Assembly (NCBI GenBank): GCA_038209155.1
Contig: JBBQYA010000035.1
Location: 1 to 26,840 of the forward strand
From: JBBQYA01 sp038209155
GTDB taxonomy: Bacteria > Bacteroidota > Bacteroidia > Sphingobacteriales > Sphingobacteriaceae
DNA length: 26,840 nucleotides
Direction: 5' to 3'
Shown: piece by piece, positions 24,763 through 26,840 of the stretch
How positions within the stretch are numbered: position 1 is the stretch's first letter
Layout of the letters: each line of letters begins with the position of its first letter
Notes under the pieces: generated by a model
What the model saw: the letters and a program-made list of their open reading frames with translations, nothing else
Told to the model about the DNA's origin: nothing
Database searches by the model: none
Made by a program: the position numbers and the translations under genes

Positions 24763-24832
24763 GAGATAGAAGCGATATCCTTTTTTATTTTTCATAAAAA
24801 AGATTTAGCGGATAGCTCGACATCTCAATTCA
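24763..24832 (+). ncRNA. Candidate structured small RNA (possibly Flavo-1-like)
   Basis: Three nested helices can be drawn by eye. The closing stem is GAGAT 24763-24767 with ATCTC 24822-24826. The middle stem is AGC 24771-24773 with GCT 24815-24817 plus TATCC 24776-24780 with GGATA 24810-24814, with a two-base GA bulge. The inner hairpin is TTTTTTAT 24781-24788 with ATAAAAAA 24794-24801 over a five-base loop. The unpaired GATTTAGC (24802-24809) lies between the inner hairpin and the GGATA strand. From memory, the core 'GAAGCGATATCC - hairpin - GATTTAGCGGATAGC' recurs in Bacteroidota intergenic regions and may be the Flavo-1 RNA motif; I could not search Rfam. A perfect promoter box sits just upstream. 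The 3' end is uncertain because no U-tract follows closely. Length and boundaries are approximate. Confidence 0.55.
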
Positions 24833-24864
24833 TTAAAAAATATTCCATTAAAAATATTGAGATG
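24821..24864 (+). repeat. 9-bp inverted repeat (CATCTCAAT / ATTGAGATG)
   Basis: The arms at 24821-24829 and 24856-24864 are perfectly complementary, enclosing a 26-nt A/T-rich loop. The left arm includes the ATCTC that also closes the upstream RNA, so the two pairings exclude each other. Neither strand has a T-run right after the stem, so an ordinary intrinsic terminator is unlikely. GCGTG (24757-24761) and CACGC (24866-24870) form an outer complementary pair around the whole region. Confidence 0.6.
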
Positions 24865-24919
24865 ACACGCCAAAAAAATTTTATTTAAAATATATTTTAT
24901 TATAAAAACCTGTATTTGA

Positions 24920-25918
24920 TTACATTTTTTTAATTTTCAGAATTGACCAATCTGTATCTGTTGCTTTTATGGTATTACTTAATCTTCCTAATCCAGTAAT
25001 TTCCATTTCTACACTATCGCCTGCTTTTAACCATTGTGCTTTGTAGTTAGGATCGTTCAATAATCCTGTACCATTTAATTCTAAAAAACAGCCTGTACCA
25101 ACTGTTCCAGAGCCAATTACATCACCCGGTAAAACATCTACACCATAGGAACAACGTTCAATTATCTCTGCAAATGTCCAATCCATATCACCCATATTTC
25201 CTTCAGAAACTTGAATGCCATTTACCCAACATTTCATTGTTAAATTATATTGTTTACCAGTATGGTTTGGTTTAGTTTCTTTTAAATAAGGCTCTAATTC
25301 GTCTGGCGTTACCAACCAAGGACCGATTATGGTAGAAAAGTCCTTCCCTTTTGCTGGGCCTAAATTCAATACCATTTCTTCCATTTGCAAAACACGAGCG
25401 CTCATATCATTCATGATCATATATCCAGCAATATAATTGTCTGCTTCTGCAGCACGAATGTTCTTTCCTTTTTTACCAATTACAATAGCAGCTTCTAATT
25501 CAAAATCTAATTTTTGAAAATGATCTGGCATACATTCCAATTCTCCTGGTCCTTGAATTGCATTATGATTCGTAAAATAAAAGATGGGATATTGATCAAA
25601 TTCCGGAATCATTTCTACTTTTCTGTTTCTTCTGGCTGTGGCAACATGTTGACGAAATGCATAACCATCTCTGCACGAAGTAGGACTTGGGACTGGTGCA
25701 AGTAGTTCATAAAAAACCTCATGCTTTGCTTTTAATTTTCCGTTTTTTATATCCTCATCCACTTTTTTAGCAAGTATCATTAATTCCTCTCCTTCTTTTA
25801 AAAATAAGCCCATATTATCTGGAATTAATTTATTGCAAGAATTCAAATTATAAATACTACCGTTGATGAATACTCCGAGATGTTCGTTATATTCGGTTCT
25901 ATAGCTTACTAATTTCAT
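24920..25918 (-). CDS. fahA: Fumarylacetoacetase (FAH family)
   Basis: A 332-residue FAH-fold hydrolase. The active-site pattern matches true fumarylacetoacetase. RDGYAFRQH gives D84, Y86 and H91 with the spacing of mouse Asp126, Tyr128 and catalytic His133. DFELEAAIVIG gives metal ligands E140 and E142, and MNDMSARVLQ gives D171 and Q178 with the spacing of mouse Asp233 and Gln240. KGKDFSTIIGP supplies K192, close to mouse Lys253. The known reaction is hydrolysis of 4-fumarylacetoacetate to fumarate and acetoacetate, the last step of tyrosine/homogentisate degradation. It is shorter than the roughly 420-residue animal enzyme because the N-terminal domain is reduced. It is divergent from homogentisate dioxygenase, 217 bp away, which supports this function over other FAH-family activities. 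Confidence 0.88.
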   Translation of the reverse strand: MKLVSYRTEYNEHLGVFINGSIYNLNSCNKLIPDNMGLFLKEGEELMILAKKVDEDIKNGKLKAKHEVFYELLAPVPSPTSCRDGYAFRQHVATARRNRKVEMIPEFDQYPIFYFTNHNAIQGPGELECMPDHFQKLDFELEAAIVIGKKGKNIRAAEADNYIAGYMIMNDMSARVLQMEEMVLNLGPAKGKDFSTIIGPWLVTPDELEPYLKETKPNHTGKQYNLTMKCWVNGIQVSEGNMGDMDWTFAEIIERCSYGVDVLPGDVIGSGTVGTGCFLELNGTGLLNDPNYKAQWLKAGDSVEMEITGLGRLSNTIKATDTDWSILKIKKM

Positions 25919-26032
25919 TTTCGTTTGGTTTTAGGAATAATTTTGATAAGTGTAAATAAGCAGAAAATTCTGGAATTCTTTTCGACAAAAACACTCATTA
26001 ACGATAAATAATTAAAATGCTTTCCGAAATTT

Positions 26033-26046
26033 CTGTTTCTAAACAG
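26033..26046. promoter_or_regulatory. Palindrome CTGTTT-CT-AAACAG in the fahA-hmgA divergent region
   Basis: Six-base arms with a 2-bp centre make a near-continuous palindrome, the form expected of a dimeric regulator's operator. It lies between the divergent starts of fumarylacetoacetase and homogentisate dioxygenase and overlaps the palindrome GAAATTTC (26026-26033). The regulator is unknown; the call rests on symmetry and position only. Confidence 0.35.
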
Positions 26047-26109
26047 TAAAAATAGAAGGTGAAATTCATGCTGCAAATTATTTAGATGAATCTCGAACTA
26101 ATTTTTTCC

Positions 26110-26117
26110 TAAATTTG
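26110..26117 (+). promoter_or_regulatory. hmgA: Bacteroidota -7 promoter box (TAAATTTG) for homogentisate dioxygenase
   Basis: TAAATTTG is an exact TAnnTTTG match 18 bp before the ATG at 26136, predicting a leader of about 12 nt. The -33 region has only a weak TTTAG (26081-26085) at a slightly long spacing. Confidence 0.6.
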
Positions 26118-26135
26118 AGAACCTAAACCATCAAA

Positions 26136-26840
26136 ATGGCCTTTTATCACACCCTTGGGATTATCCCACCAAAAAGACACACTGTTTTTCGTAAGCCAAA
26201 TGGAGTTTTATATGCAGAAGAATTAGTTTCAACTGAAGGTTTTTCTAGTGTTTATTCTTTAGTTTATCATGCTCATCCCCCTACAATTGTAAAAAAATTG
26301 GGTGAGCCTTATTCTGTAGAGCCTAAAATAGCACGAGCAAAACATCTTAAACACACTAGCTTAAAAGGTTTTAATATAAAACCTGAAGACGATTATCTAA
26401 AAAGCAGAAGACCTGTTTTAGTGAATTCTGATTTACATATTTCTTTGGCTGCTCCCAAAAAATCGATGACAGATTATTTTTATAAAAATAGTCAGGCAGA
26501 TGAATTAATTTTTGTACATGTGGGTTCTGGAATATTAAAAACAGGGTTTGGACAAATTTCGTTTGAATATGGAGATTATCTAATTATACCGAGAGGAACT
26601 ATTTATCAACTTCATTTTAATGGGGAAGACAATCGGTTATTTATCGTTGAATCTTTTAGCCCAATTACCACTCCAAAACGCTATAGAAATGATCAGGGGC
26701 AACTTTTAGAACATTCTCCGTTTTGCGAGCGTGATATAAAAAGGCCAGAAAACTTGGAGACCTTCGATGAATTGGGTGATTTTATGGTGATGATAAAAAA
26801 ACAAGGACTCATTTATCCTTATACGTATGGAACACACCCG
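26136..26840 (+). CDS. hmgA: Homogentisate 1,2-dioxygenase, 5' part
   Basis: The first 235 codons are present, without a stop, and the gene runs off the right edge. The translation begins MAFYHTLGIIPPKRHTVFRK and continues with LYAEELVSTEGFSSVYSLVY followed by HAHPPT, LVNSDLHISLAAP, ELIFVHVGSGILKTGFGQ, YGDYLIIPRGTIYQLHF and QLLEHSPFCERD. These are the conserved blocks of the Bacteroidota homogentisate dioxygenase (cupin fold, about 385 residues in full as I recall). The enzyme opens the homogentisate ring to maleylacetoacetate using Fe(II). The iron ligands and catalytic His known from the human enzyme lie in the C-terminal half, outside the window, so they cannot be checked. It is divergent from fumarylacetoacetase and preceded by a good -7 box. 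Confidence 0.92.
   Translation, partial: MAFYHTLGIIPPKRHTVFRKPNGVLYAEELVSTEGFSSVYSLVYHAHPPTIVKKLGEPYSVEPKIARAKHLKHTSLKGFNIKPEDDYLKSRRPVLVNSDLHISLAAPKKSMTDYFYKNSQADELIFVHVGSGILKTGFGQISFEYGDYLIIPRGTIYQLHFNGEDNRLFIVESFSPITTPKRYRNDQGQLLEHSPFCERDIKRPENLETFDELGDFMVMIKKQGLIYPYTYGTHP

Larger units (their letters stand above)
24630..24919. other. Intergenic region between flavin reductase-like and fumarylacetoacetase genes
   Basis: A 290-bp spacer between two minus-strand genes, unusually long for a catabolic pair. It contains the plus-strand promoter box, structured RNA and 9-bp hairpin listed separately at 24750-24870. The remainder is AT-rich with no open frame. For the minus-strand gene starting at 24629, the nearest promoter-like element is only a 7-of-8 match (CAAATATT on the plus strand near 24677). 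Confidence 0.6.

Noticed and set aside
1..26840. CRISPR arrays, tRNA or rRNA genes, insertion sequences, phage or defence genes
   Set aside because: I found no regularly spaced repeats, cloverleaf-like segments, transposase or integrase motifs, or nuclease/defence domains in any frame.

Overview
The window is AT-rich DNA (roughly 70% A+T by eye) from a member of the Bacteroidota. The evidence is SusC-like TonB-dependent receptors with a carboxypeptidase-regulatory-like N-terminal domain, a type IX secretion (T9SS) C-terminal signal, Bacteroidota-style -7 boxes (TAnnTTTG) in front of several genes, no strong Shine-Dalgarno sequences, and a Bacteroidota-type homogentisate dioxygenase. I cannot place it below phylum or class.

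Layout. (1) 1-6239, minus strand: a probable operon of two tandem paralogous TonB-dependent receptors, followed by the 5' end of an exported protein that runs off the left edge. (2) 6240-6526: a divergent intergenic region. (3) 6527-22992, plus strand: a Wzx/Wzy-type capsule or exopolysaccharide locus. It starts with a small T9SS cargo-like protein, then a Wza-like export lipoprotein, a Wzc-like co-polymerase/tyrosine kinase, a polymerase/ligase-like membrane protein, an HlpA-like glycosyltransferase, a Wzx flippase, a GT4 enzyme, an exported adhesin-like fragment, a GT2 enzyme, two GT4 enzymes, a WecG/TagA-family GT26 enzyme, a UDP-GlcNAc 2-epimerase and a WcaJ-like priming transferase. Most junctions overlap or are under 30 bp. 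The two gaps over 100 bp surround the adhesin-like gene, and the second carries a good internal promoter. (4) 22997-23614, minus: an outer-membrane beta-barrel protein with a non-ATG start. (5) 23766-26840: an aromatic (tyrosine/homogentisate) catabolism segment with a flavin-reductase-family protein and a fumarylacetoacetase on the minus strand and the first 235 codons of homogentisate 1,2-dioxygenase on the plus strand.

How the polysaccharide genes would work together (inference): the WcaJ-like enzyme loads a hexose-1-phosphate on undecaprenyl phosphate. WecB makes UDP-ManNAc, which the GT26 enzyme can use, and the other five glycosyltransferases extend the unit to about seven sugars. Wzx flips it, the Wzy-like protein polymerises it, and Wzc/Wza control length and export. 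There is no UDP-ManNAc dehydrogenase and no tyrosine phosphatase in the locus.

The most interesting signal outside the genes is at about 24750-24870 on the plus strand, between two minus-strand catabolic genes. A perfect TAAATTTG -7 box is followed, at the expected start distance, by a compact nested-stem RNA. The 3' strand of its closing stem can alternatively pair with a downstream 9-bp hairpin arm. It recalls an RNA class recurrent in Bacteroidota (possibly Flavo-1), but I could not check this. A second theme is that the polysaccharide locus carries two complementary pieces of a typical T9SS adhesin, one with the C-terminal sorting signal and one with only the N-terminal part.
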